Assembly: GCA_024635575.1 (NCBI GenBank)
Contig: JAGXIN010000019.1
Span: 1 to 32,281, forward strand
Length of the DNA stretch: 32,281 bases
Direction: 5' to 3'
DNA from: Flavobacteriia bacterium
Lineage (GTDB): Bacteria; Bacteroidota; Bacteroidia; Flavobacteriales; Flavobacteriaceae
Position 1 is the first letter of the stretch, and each line of letters begins with the position of its first letter. The notes beneath the pieces are model-generated. The model was not told the origin of the DNA. It saw only the letters and a list, made by a program, of their open reading frames with translations, and made no database searches. The translations under genes and the position numbers were made by a program. This document shows, piece by piece, positions 7,965-16,282 of the stretch.

Positions 7965-9692
7965 ATGAATAGAACAGGTCTTTTAAACAAGCTTTGGGAG
8001 TTTCAAAATAAGTTTGGTTATATTTCAGAAAGTGCGATTGCACAAATTGCCCAAAAATTAAACGTTTCAAAAATTGAAATTGAAGGTGTCGTTTCTTTTT
8101 ATCATTTCTTCCATAAGCAACCTACAGGAAAATACATCATTTATTTAAACAACAGCATTGTTTCGGAGTTTAAAGGCTTCCAACAAATAAAAGCCGCTTT
8201 TGAAAAAGAAACAGGCTGTACATTTGGCTGTTCTGATGTAAATCAGCTGTTTTCACTTTTCGAAACTTCCTGCATCGGATTAAGCGATCAGGAACCTGCG
8301 GCATTGATTAACTTTTATCCGTTTACCAATTTAACGCCGGAAAAAGTAAAAACCATCATTCAGCAATTGAAAAACGGCAATTCTTTAGGATTTATTTCAA
8401 GCAACCCAACCAGTAAAATACAATACATTCCTGCGGACGATAAAACAATTTTCTTTAGAAAATATGACATGGGAATTTCCCTGAAAAAATTAAAAAATCA
8501 TACACCTGATGCTATTTTAAATCTAATTTCAGCTGTCAAACTAGAAGGGTGCGGCGGTGCATTCTTCCCTACCGCCAAAAAATGGAAGAGCTGCAAGGAA
8601 AGTAAATCTGCTAAAAAATACATTATCTGCAATGCCGATGAAGGCGAACCGGGAACTTTTAAAGACAAATCGTTGCTGAATAATCTGCCGGGTTTGATGC
8701 TTGAAGGAATGATTGTAGCGGCTTACGTTTCTGGCGCCACCAATGGCTTTATTTATTTGCGTGCCGAATATAAATATCTGCTCGATAAAATTGAAAATAC
8801 CCTTCGTGAATTTCAAGAAAACAATCTTTTGGGAAATGACATCCTTGGCATCCCAAAATTTAATTTCAATATACAAATTCAACTTGGTGCGGGCGCTTAT
8901 GTATGCGGCGAAGAATCTGCTTTAATTGAATCTTTGGAAGGAAAACGCGGCGAGGCTAGAATAAAAAAATATTTCCCTACCGAATATGGGTATCTGGGCT
9001 ATTCCACCATTGTAAATAATGTGGAAACTTTTGCCAAAGCGGCAAGAATCATTGAATTGGGTACCCCTTTTATTTCAACCATTGGCACCAATGAAAGTAA
9101 AGGAACAAAAGTATTGAGTATTTCTGGCGATGTTGCAAAACCCGGTATTTATGAAATTGAATGGGGAATGACCGTTAAAGAACTACTGCATCTTTGCCAG
9201 GCCACATCACCATATTTTGTTCAAATTAGCGGTCCATCTGGAATATGTATTAACAACACCGAATTTGACCGCAAAATTTGCAAGGAAGATTTAATCTGCG
9301 GAGGATCCATCATGGTTTTTAACAATTTCCGAAGCATCACAAAAATTCTGGAAAATTATACCAAATTTTTTAAAGAAGAATCTTGCGGGGTTTGCACGCC
9401 TTGCCGCGCCGGAAATCAGATTTTACATGAAAAAATTAAAAAAATTAAAAAAGGCATTTGTACCGCACAGGATTTAGAAGAAATAAAAGAATGGGGACAA
9501 ATCATTAAACTTACAAGCAGGTGCGGATTGGGGCAATTTTCGGCAAATACCCTTGTGATGGCACTTGATAAATTTGAAGGATATTTCAATCAAAAAATTA
9601 TAAAAGCCAATGAAAATTTAAACGTGGAATTTGATATGGAAGCCGCTGTTTATAATTATGATTCCTTGATAAAGGACACGCAGGCCCCCTAG
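7965..9692 (+). CDS. hoxF: NAD(P)-linked [NiFe]-hydrogenase diaphorase subunit, HoxE-like plus HoxF domains
   Basis: N-terminal NuoE/HoxE-like domain (VSFYHFFHKQPTGKYIIYL), NuoF/HoxF core (CNADEGEPGTFKDKSLL, GAGAYVCGEESALIESLEG, ESCGVCTPCRAGNQIL...LTSRCGLG). Confidence 0.93.
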   Translation: MNRTGLLNKLWEFQNKFGYISESAIAQIAQKLNVSKIEIEGVVSFYHFFHKQPTGKYIIYLNNSIVSEFKGFQQIKAAFEKETGCTFGCSDVNQLFSLFETSCIGLSDQEPAALINFYPFTNLTPEKVKTIIQQLKNGNSLGFISSNPTSKIQYIPADDKTIFFRKYDMGISLKKLKNHTPDAILNLISAVKLEGCGGAFFPTAKKWKSCKESKSAKKYIICNADEGEPGTFKDKSLLNNLPGLMLEGMIVAAYVSGATNGFIYLRAEYKYLLDKIENTLREFQENNLLGNDILGIPKFNFNIQIQLGAGAYVCGEESALIESLEGKRGEARIKKYFPTEYGYLGYSTIVNNVETFAKAARIIELGTPFISTIGTNESKGTKVLSISGDVAKPGIYEIEWGMTVKELLHLCQATSPYFVQISGPSGICINNTEFDRKICKEDLICGGSIMVFNNFRSITKILENYTKFFKEESCGVCTPCRAGNQILHEKIKKIKKGICTAQDLEEIKEWGQIIKLTSRCGLGQFSANTLVMALDKFEGYFNQKIIKANENLNVEFDMEAAVYNYDSLIKDTQAP

Positions 9693-9706
9693 CCCCCAAA
9701 GGGGGG
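9683..9706. repeat. C/G palindromic repeat GGCCCCCTAGCCCCCAAAGGGGGGAC overlapping the hoxF stop
   Basis: Near-copy of 22207-22229 (GCCCCCTAACCCCCAAAGGGGGAA); stem CCCCC/GGGGG. Confidence 0.85.
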
Positions 9707-9719
9707 ACTGAGCGTTAAG

Positions 9720-9740
9720 AAAATGTATCGTATACATTTT
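9720..9740. repeat. Perfect inverted repeat AAAATGTAT-CGT-ATACATTTT
   Basis: Direct reading, 9-bp arms. Confidence 0.9.
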
Positions 9741-9773
9741 TAGCGAATGTGCCAGCCGGCGCGGTGGCATTTA

Positions 9774-9801
9774 AAAGTTAAAGGTTAAAGATTAAAGGTT
9801 T
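9774..9801. repeat. Heptad repeat AAAGTTA AAGGTTA AAGATTA AAGGTTT
   Basis: Direct reading. Confidence 0.8.
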
Positions 9802-9816
9802 TTTTCAAAACTAACT

Positions 9817-9835
9817 CCCTTTCCTACGGAAAGGG
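9817..9835. repeat. Perfect inverted repeat CCCTTTCC-TAC-GGAAAGGG
   Basis: Direct reading, 8-bp arms. Confidence 0.9.
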
Positions 9836-9913
9836 TTGGGGATAGGATAAAAAGCTAAAAGTTGCGAATTTTGAATTTTAAAATACTTGATACTCAATAA
9901 AACAGGAATTCCA

Positions 9914-11176
9914 ATGAAAACTAGTTCATTTAAAATAGACGGAAGAGTTTGTACAGCAGAGAAAGGGTTAAACTTAATAGAAGCCGCAAAACAAAACGGT
10001 GTTTTTATACCAACATTATGTCATTTTAAATACCTAAATCCATTAGGAACCTGCAGGGTTTGCACTGTGAAATTAAACGGAAAAGCTGTTGCAGGATGCA
10101 CCATTCATGTAGCTGATGATATGGATCTTGAGGTGAATACCACAGAATTGCTGGACTCCCGAAAAGCAATTTTAGAAATGATGTTTGTTGAGGGAAACCA
10201 TTTTTGTCCTTCCTGTGAAAAAAGCGGGGATTGTCAAATGCAAAATTTAGGGTATGAAACGGGTATTAAGTACACACGCTTTCCTCATTTATTTATAGAC
10301 AGAATTACAGATGCACGCCCGAAACGCATTGTGGTAAATCAAAACAGGTGCATTAAATGCAAGCGCTGCATTGAAGAAGTGAAAACTTTTGATGGTTACA
10401 AAGTATTCAATTCCATAAACAAAGGGAGTGAAACCATGGTTTCAGTTGATTATGAACAAGAGTCAAAATTATCTGAATTACAGGCAGCACATGCCATGCA
10501 AATTTGTCCGACCGGATCCATTTTGGTCAAAGGGAAATCGTTCAGCAAACCATTTGGAGACAGGCAATTTGATGCAGTTATAGAAGAAAAAATAATGTCT
10601 TTAAACCCCGTAAAAAAACACCGAGGCCATGTTAAAAAGAAAATTGTTGCAACCACCTCACTCGCAGGCTGTTTTGGATGCCATATGTCTATGCTTGACA
10701 TAGATTTGGGGATCATTGATTTATTTGAAGTGATTGAATTTAACAAATCCCCCATAACCGACATTAAAAATTTTAGCAAACATTGCGATATAGGACTTGT
10801 TGAAGGCGGTTGCTGCAATACACATAATATTGAAGTGCTGCGTGAATTTAGAAAAAATTGCGACATTTTAATTTCTGTAGGAGAATGTGCCATTTGGGGT
10901 GGTTTGCCGGCGATGAGAAATACTTTTCCGTTGGAAGAATGTTTAAAAGAGTCTTACTTGGATTCTATGACCAGCGAAGAAAATGAAACCATTATCCCAA
11001 ATCATGAAGACATTCCCAAAATTTTAAATAACGTGTATGCCAATCACGAAATCGTAAAAATAGACCATCATATTCCGGGATGCCCTCCAGATGCAAACCA
11101 TATATGGAATGTTGTCAAAAACATTTTGTTTCAAGAAGAATATTCCATTGCACATCCCAAATACAAATATGACTAA
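9914..11176 (+). CDS. hoxUY: Fused HoxU-HoxY: diaphorase ferredoxin-like subunit plus hydrogenase small subunit (ORF extends to 9887; ATG at 9914 preferred)
   Basis: HoxU part: CHFKYLNPLGTCRVCTVKLNGKAVAGC, NHFCPSCEKSGDC, CIKCKRCIEEV...CPTGSI; HoxY part: AGCFGCHMSMLDIDLGII, GLVEGGCCNTHNIEVLREFRKNCDILISVGECAIWGGLPAMRN, IPGCPPD; one uninterrupted frame. Confidence 0.93.
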   Translation: MKTSSFKIDGRVCTAEKGLNLIEAAKQNGVFIPTLCHFKYLNPLGTCRVCTVKLNGKAVAGCTIHVADDMDLEVNTTELLDSRKAILEMMFVEGNHFCPSCEKSGDCQMQNLGYETGIKYTRFPHLFIDRITDARPKRIVVNQNRCIKCKRCIEEVKTFDGYKVFNSINKGSETMVSVDYEQESKLSELQAAHAMQICPTGSILVKGKSFSKPFGDRQFDAVIEEKIMSLNPVKKHRGHVKKKIVATTSLAGCFGCHMSMLDIDLGIIDLFEVIEFNKSPITDIKNFSKHCDIGLVEGGCCNTHNIEVLREFRKNCDILISVGECAIWGGLPAMRNTFPLEECLKESYLDSMTSEENETIIPNHEDIPKILNNVYANHEIVKIDHHIPGCPPDANHIWNVVKNILFQEEYSIAHPKYKYD

Positions 11177-11194
11177 ACCTTAAAACCGCTAAAA

Positions 11195-12646
11195 ATGGGC
11201 ACCAGAAAAATAATTATAGATCCAATTACACGTGTTGAAGGCCACGGAAAAGTTACTATAAGACTTGACGAAAACGGAACGGTAAGCGATGCCTTTTTAC
11301 ATATTGTGGAATTTAGAGGTTTTGAAAAATTCATGCAAGGACATCCCTATTGGGAAGCGCCGGTATTGGTACAGCGCCTTTGTGGTATTTGTCCGGTGAG
11401 CCATCATTTGGCTGCAGCAAAAGCTATTGATCAACTGGTTGGGATAGATCCTGAAAATTTATCACCTACTGCCACAAAATTGAGAAAATTACTGCATTTT
11501 GCACAAGTTTTTCAATCACATGCCTTGCATTTCTTTTATCTGGCCTCTCCAGATCTTCTGTTCGGAATTGACGCCCCTGCAGAAAAAAGGAACGTAGTTG
11601 CCGTTGCTGCCGAAAACATAGAACTTGCCAAAAAAGGCATTCTGATGCGAAAATTTGGGCAAGAAATGATAAAAGCACTGGCGGGTAAAAAAATTCACGG
11701 AATTTTAGCCGTTCCGGGTGGTGTACATAAAACATTTACGGCTGAAGAACGTGCATACTTCCTGGATGGCAAGCTTATCCCAAATATTGACACCATGATT
11801 GCCTGGTCAAAAGAAATGGTTGATTTTATAAAAGGCTATCAACTGAAAAATTCAAATTGGGTTGACAATTTTGCAGCCTTTCCCTCCAATCATTTGGGAT
11901 TGGTGCATAACGAAACAGGCGCTTTTGAATTGTATGACGGCCGATTAAGGTCCGTTGATGCTGACGGAAATGAATTGTTAAACATTGAAGACGTTGACTA
12001 TCGCGAACACTTTAGGGAAGCTGTTGAGCCTTGGTCTTTTTTGAAATTCCCTTATATGACTAAATATGGCAGGGAAAATGGATGGAACCGGGTTGGACCT
12101 TTAGCACGTTTAAATATTTGTGCTTATATGAGTATGCCACTTGCAGAAAAAGAACGACAAATATTTAAGGATTATACACAAAACAAACCCAACAATATGA
12201 CAATGCATACCCACTGGGCACGTTTAATAGAGCTGCTGTATTGTGCTGAAGCCATGAAAGAATTGTTGTTGGACCATTCTCTTATGACTCATGATTTGGT
12301 GCGCAAAGGCGTACCAAGACTAAAGGGTATTGGCATTATTGAAGCACCAAGAGGTACACTTATTCATGAATATCATACAGATGAAAAAGGCTTGATTACC
12401 AAATGCAATTTAATAGTTTCAACAACATACAATAATGAAGCGATGAATCGCAGTGTTAGGGAAGTTGCTAAAAATATACTCAATAACAAACCTGAAATCA
12501 CAGAACCAATGCTGAATCAGATTGAAATAGCGATTAGGGCTTACGATCCCTGTTTGAGCTGCGCTACGCATGCATTGGGTGAAATGCCTTTGATTGTTCA
12601 ATTGGAGGATTGTTATGGAAATTTAATCGATGAAAAAATTAAATAA
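11195..12646 (+). CDS. hoxH: NAD(P)-linked [NiFe]-hydrogenase large subunit HoxH
   Basis: TRVEGHGKVTIRL, L1 motif RLCGICPVSHH, L2 motif DPCLSCATH followed by ALGEMPLIVQLEDCYGNLIDEKIK C-terminal extension. Confidence 0.96.
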   Translation: MGTRKIIIDPITRVEGHGKVTIRLDENGTVSDAFLHIVEFRGFEKFMQGHPYWEAPVLVQRLCGICPVSHHLAAAKAIDQLVGIDPENLSPTATKLRKLLHFAQVFQSHALHFFYLASPDLLFGIDAPAEKRNVVAVAAENIELAKKGILMRKFGQEMIKALAGKKIHGILAVPGGVHKTFTAEERAYFLDGKLIPNIDTMIAWSKEMVDFIKGYQLKNSNWVDNFAAFPSNHLGLVHNETGAFELYDGRLRSVDADGNELLNIEDVDYREHFREAVEPWSFLKFPYMTKYGRENGWNRVGPLARLNICAYMSMPLAEKERQIFKDYTQNKPNNMTMHTHWARLIELLYCAEAMKELLLDHSLMTHDLVRKGVPRLKGIGIIEAPRGTLIHEYHTDEKGLITKCNLIVSTTYNNEAMNRSVREVAKNILNNKPEITEPMLNQIEIAIRAYDPCLSCATHALGEMPLIVQLEDCYGNLIDEKIK

Positions 12647-13088
12647 AACGCTTATCGTTGGCATAGGAAATAATACGCGTCAGGATGACGGACTTGGCTG
12701 GGATTTTTTAGAGCTACTGGAAAAAGAAGAATTTAATACCGATAATTTGGTGTATAAATATCAATTGATGGTGGAAGATTCAGAGTTAATTTCGGCATTT
12801 GATACTGTTATTTTTATTGATGCCTGCAAATCGGTATTAATAGGCGGATTTTCCTTTGAACGGATTCATCCGGCAGAAGAAGTTTCTTTTTCTACCCATT
12901 CCGTTCCTCCAAATCAAATTTTGAATCTTTGTGAAACAATTTACGGCAAAACACCAAATGCTTATATTCTTAAAATTCAAGGCTATAGCTGGAATATTGA
13001 AATCGAATTGTCAAAACAGGCAAAAACAAATTTAAAGAATGCTTTCAATTATTTCACTAAAAATTTTAATAAACAATTAATCCAGTAG
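12630..13088 (+). CDS. hoxW: Hydrogenase maturation endopeptidase (HoxW-type, HyaD/HycI family)
   Basis: LIVGIGNNTRQDDGLGWDFLE, VIFIDAC, THSVPP; overlaps hoxH 3' end by 17 bp. Confidence 0.9.
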   Translation: MKKLNKTLIVGIGNNTRQDDGLGWDFLELLEKEEFNTDNLVYKYQLMVEDSELISAFDTVIFIDACKSVLIGGFSFERIHPAEEVSFSTHSVPPNQILNLCETIYGKTPNAYILKIQGYSWNIEIELSKQAKTNLKNAFNYFTKNFNKQLIQ

Positions 13089-13280
13089 CATAAAATATAA
13101 CTTTTTATTATTGTGTAGAAATTTCGCGCTAAAACTCAATAGATTTTTTGACTGAAAAGGTTTACGTTAAGATTGCCAAACGTTTTTAATCATTTTATTT
13201 TTTGAACTCTTTGCATGCCTTATTCGATACGTCTGGTTAAACCTCAATGTAAATCATTTTCAACTATTCATTACTCATTC

Positions 13281-13383
13281 CGTCTGCGTTAGGGAGTGAA
13301 CGGCTTGTTTGAGCACTGTTTTAGTTGCCTTTCGCAACTAAAAAAAGCGAGTAGTGAACGCCCGACCCTTGCGGTAACGCCCA
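13281..13383. repeat. REP-like dispersed intergenic element with central hairpin TAGTTGC-CTTTC-GCAACTA (13322-13340)
   Basis: cgtctgcgttagggagtgaacggcttgtttgagcac ... agcgagtagtgaacgcccgacccttgcggtaacgccc; GC-rich relative to surroundings. Confidence 0.6.
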
Positions 13384-13499
13384 AAATTTAGAAAAAAATC
13401 ATTTTTCGAAAAAAAACTTTAATTTAAAATCAATCTAAAGTTTTAATATCAGATTGTTTTGTTTTTATACTTAAATTAGCGCGATTAAAATTTAAAAGC

Positions 13500-14744
13500 A
13501 TGTTTAAAAAATCTTCTCAAAACCCAAACCCATCCCACATTAAAAACCCCATGAAACGAATTGTTGTTGGTGTTCAATTTTTATTTGTTGCATTTGGGGC
13601 AACTGTATTGGTTCCCTTATTAATAGATATTGATCCTTCCGTTGCTTTATTTACTGCAGGAGTTGGAACACTTATTTTTCATTTAATTACCAAAGGAAAA
13701 GTGCCTGTTTTTTTAGGAAGTAGTTTTGCTTTTATTGCGCCTATTATAGCAGCAACCAAATTATATGGGTATCCTGGTACATTGGGTGGATTAATTGCCG
13801 TTGGTTTGGTTTATGGTGTCGTGTCTTTTGTTGTTAAGTTATGGGGATTGAAAGTCATTGAAAAAGTATTCCCTGCAGTTGTAATAGGTCCTGTTATAAT
13901 GATCATCGGCTTGTCATTAGCATCTGTTGGCGTAGATATGGCAAAATCAAACTGGCCAATTGCGATTTCGGTTTTAATTACCGCCATTGTCATTGTCATT
14001 TATACTAAAGGGTTGATTAAATTGATTCCGATTTTTATTGGAATCATTGTTGGATATTTGATTTCAATTATTGCCGGGTTGGTCGATTTTTCTTCCGTAC
14101 AGGAAGCTGCCTGGTTTGCACTCCCAAAATTTACGGCTCCAGAATTTAACTGGGCTGCCATTTTATATATGCTGCCTGTGGCCATTGCGCCAATTATTGA
14201 GCATCTGGGTGATATCTATGCAATTGGAGGCGTTGCAGAAAAAGAATTTGTAAAAGATCCCGGATTGCACCGGACATTGTTAGGGGACGGAATTGCCACT
14301 GCCTTTGCAGGTTTTATGGGCGGTCCGCCAAACACCACCTATTCTGAAGTTACCGGAGCTGTGGCTTTAACAAAAATTACTGACCCCAGAGTGTTGCGAA
14401 TTGCAGCAGTTACCGCCATTGTATTTTCATTGGTAGGTAAAATAAGTGCCGTTTTAAAAACAATTCCGGCAGCAGTACTGGGTGGTATTATGTTGTTGCT
14501 TTTTGGAATGATTGCCAGCATTGGAATCAAAACATTGATCGACGCAAAAACCGATTTTTCCATCACACGAAATCAGGTCATAGTTTCAGTTATTTTAACC
14601 ATAGGTATTGGAGGCGCACAAATGAGTTATGGGAATTTTTCCTTGGCCGGAATAGGATTGGCTTCGGTTATTGGTGTTGTTTTAAACCTCATTTTACCAA
14701 AAACAGCAAGCCCAGCTAAAGAAAATCTTAAAAAAGCAGACTAA
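13500..14744 (+). CDS. NCS2 family uracil/xanthine-type permease
   Basis: MKRIVVGVQFLFVAFGATVLVPLLIDIDPSVALFTAGVGTLIFHLITKGKVPVFLGSSFAFIAP, EHLGDIYAI, GLGDGIAT-like and GGPPNTTYSE motifs. Confidence 0.93.
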   Translation: MFKKSSQNPNPSHIKNPMKRIVVGVQFLFVAFGATVLVPLLIDIDPSVALFTAGVGTLIFHLITKGKVPVFLGSSFAFIAPIIAATKLYGYPGTLGGLIAVGLVYGVVSFVVKLWGLKVIEKVFPAVVIGPVIMIIGLSLASVGVDMAKSNWPIAISVLITAIVIVIYTKGLIKLIPIFIGIIVGYLISIIAGLVDFSSVQEAAWFALPKFTAPEFNWAAILYMLPVAIAPIIEHLGDIYAIGGVAEKEFVKDPGLHRTLLGDGIATAFAGFMGGPPNTTYSEVTGAVALTKITDPRVLRIAAVTAIVFSLVGKISAVLKTIPAAVLGGIMLLLFGMIASIGIKTLIDAKTDFSITRNQVIVSVILTIGIGGAQMSYGNFSLAGIGLASVIGVVLNLILPKTASPAKENLKKAD

Positions 14745-14755
14745 ATATCCAAAAT

Positions 14756-14798
14756 AAAAAAAAAGCCTTTTTGAATTTTTCAAAAAGGCTTTTTTTAT
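14756..14798. terminator. Bidirectional intrinsic terminator between convergent permease genes
   Basis: AAAAGCCTTTTTGAA-TTT-TTCAAAAAGGCTTTT stem with flanking A and T runs. Confidence 0.9.
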
Positions 14799-14818
14799 GC
14801 TTTACATTTTGTGTTTTA

Positions 14819-16114
14819 TCAAATATAAAATTTAATCAAGAACAAAATTGCGATGATGTACATGATTGGTTTTATTTCTTTATATCTACCCGTAAGCAGT
14901 TTTAATATTACAAAAGAAAGCATTCCAAAAACAATACCTTCAGCAATGCTGTAAGTCAATGGCATCATAATGATGGTAAAAAAAGCCGGAATAGATTCCG
15001 TAAAATCATCCAAATCAATTTTCATAATTGGAGATATCATAAACAATCCAACAATAATTAAAGCCGGAGCAGTAGCCGCGGCAGGTATAATCATAAATAT
15101 GGGCGCAAAAAACAAAGCCAGAACAAACATTCCGGCAACTGTGAGGGCTGTCATTCCTGTCTTTCCTCCTTCAGCAACACCTGCAGCACTTTCCACATAA
15201 GTTGTTACCGTTGAAGTTCCTAAAACAGCACCAACAGTAGTTCCTATGGCATCAGCAAACAACGCTCGTTTTACTCTCGGAACCTTTCCATCTTTATCCA
15301 ACATATCTGCTTTTGAAGATACACCAACCAATGTCCCCACGGTATCAAACATATCAACAAATAAAAATGTGAATAAAACGATTAACATATCTAAAGTAAA
15401 AATCTGAGAAAAATCAAACTTAAAGAAAATTGGCTCAATTGACGGCGGTAAGCTAACAGCACTAAAGTTTTCCGGAATTGCAGTTACGCCAACAAAAAAC
15501 CCAATAACAGTAGAAGCCAATATTCCTATTAAAATAGCCCCTTTCACTTTTTTAGCCAGTAAAACACCAATAATAATGACACCAGCCAAACCTACCAATA
15601 CAGCAGGATTTTTCATATCGCCCAAACTAACCAAGGTTGCCGGATTGCTAACAATTAATCCGGTTCCCTTTAATCCGATAAAAGCGATAAACAAACCAAT
15701 TCCAACAGAAACAGCGTGTTTCAGGTTTATTGGAATAGAGTTTACGATTAATTCCCTGATATTAAATGCAGTTAAAAGGATAAATACAATCCCTTCCAAA
15801 AAAACAGCGGTTAAGGCAAACTGCCAGGAATAACCCATTCCCAATACCACGGTAAAAGCAAAAAATGCATTTAAGCCCATACCCGGCGCCAATGCAAAAG
15901 GCAATTTGGCAACCAAAGCCATCACCAAAGTTGCAATAATCGCGGATAGTGCAGTTGCCGTAAATACGGCATTTTTATCCATTCCTGCGGCACTTAGAAT
16001 GCTTGGATTTACAGCTAAGATGTAAACCATGGTCATAAATGTGGTTATCCCGGCAACAATCTCCGTTTTCAGGGTCGAATTGTTTTCTTTTATTTTAAAA
16101 AACTTGTCTAACAT
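14819..16114 (-). CDS. NCS2 family permease, AzgA/PbuG-like (hypoxanthine/guanine/adenine)
   Basis: TEIVAGITTFMTMVYILAVNPSILSAAGMD, LAPGMGLNAFFAFTVVLGMGYSWQ, GTSTVTTYVESAAGVAEGGKTGMTA. Confidence 0.93.
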   Translation of the reverse strand: MLDKFFKIKENNSTLKTEIVAGITTFMTMVYILAVNPSILSAAGMDKNAVFTATALSAIIATLVMALVAKLPFALAPGMGLNAFFAFTVVLGMGYSWQFALTAVFLEGIVFILLTAFNIRELIVNSIPINLKHAVSVGIGLFIAFIGLKGTGLIVSNPATLVSLGDMKNPAVLVGLAGVIIIGVLLAKKVKGAILIGILASTVIGFFVGVTAIPENFSAVSLPPSIEPIFFKFDFSQIFTLDMLIVLFTFLFVDMFDTVGTLVGVSSKADMLDKDGKVPRVKRALFADAIGTTVGAVLGTSTVTTYVESAAGVAEGGKTGMTALTVAGMFVLALFFAPIFMIIPAAATAPALIIVGLFMISPIMKIDLDDFTESIPAFFTIIMMPLTYSIAEGIVFGMLSFVILKLLTGRYKEIKPIMYIIAILFLIKFYI

Positions 16115-16138
16115 TATTTTTTATTTTTTTATTAATTA

Positions 16139-16180
16139 GTGCCTAAAGTTTGGAGTGCCTAAAATGCCTAAAGTTGGTTA
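16139..16180. repeat. Short degenerate direct repeat (AGTGCCTAAAGTTTGG AGTGCCTAAA ATGCCTAAAGTTGG)
   Basis: Direct reading. Confidence 0.75.
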
Positions 16181-16282
16181 GTCCGCGATTTTACATAAAA
16201 AAATATGAAAATATGTTTTTCAATTAAAAACTTTAAACCAACTATCATCAGATAAGCCTTTTTTACTTCTGACCTTTAACTT

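Noticed and set aside
10450-10893. 147-aa minus-strand ORF inside hoxUY
   Set aside because: Antisense shadow of conserved HoxU/HoxY codons.
11466-11735. Antisense ORFs inside hoxH
   Set aside because: Opposite a catalytic-subunit coding region, no domain evidence.
14970-15833. Plus-strand ORFs inside the AzgA/PbuG-like permease
   Set aside because: Shadow ORFs opposite transmembrane-coding sequence.
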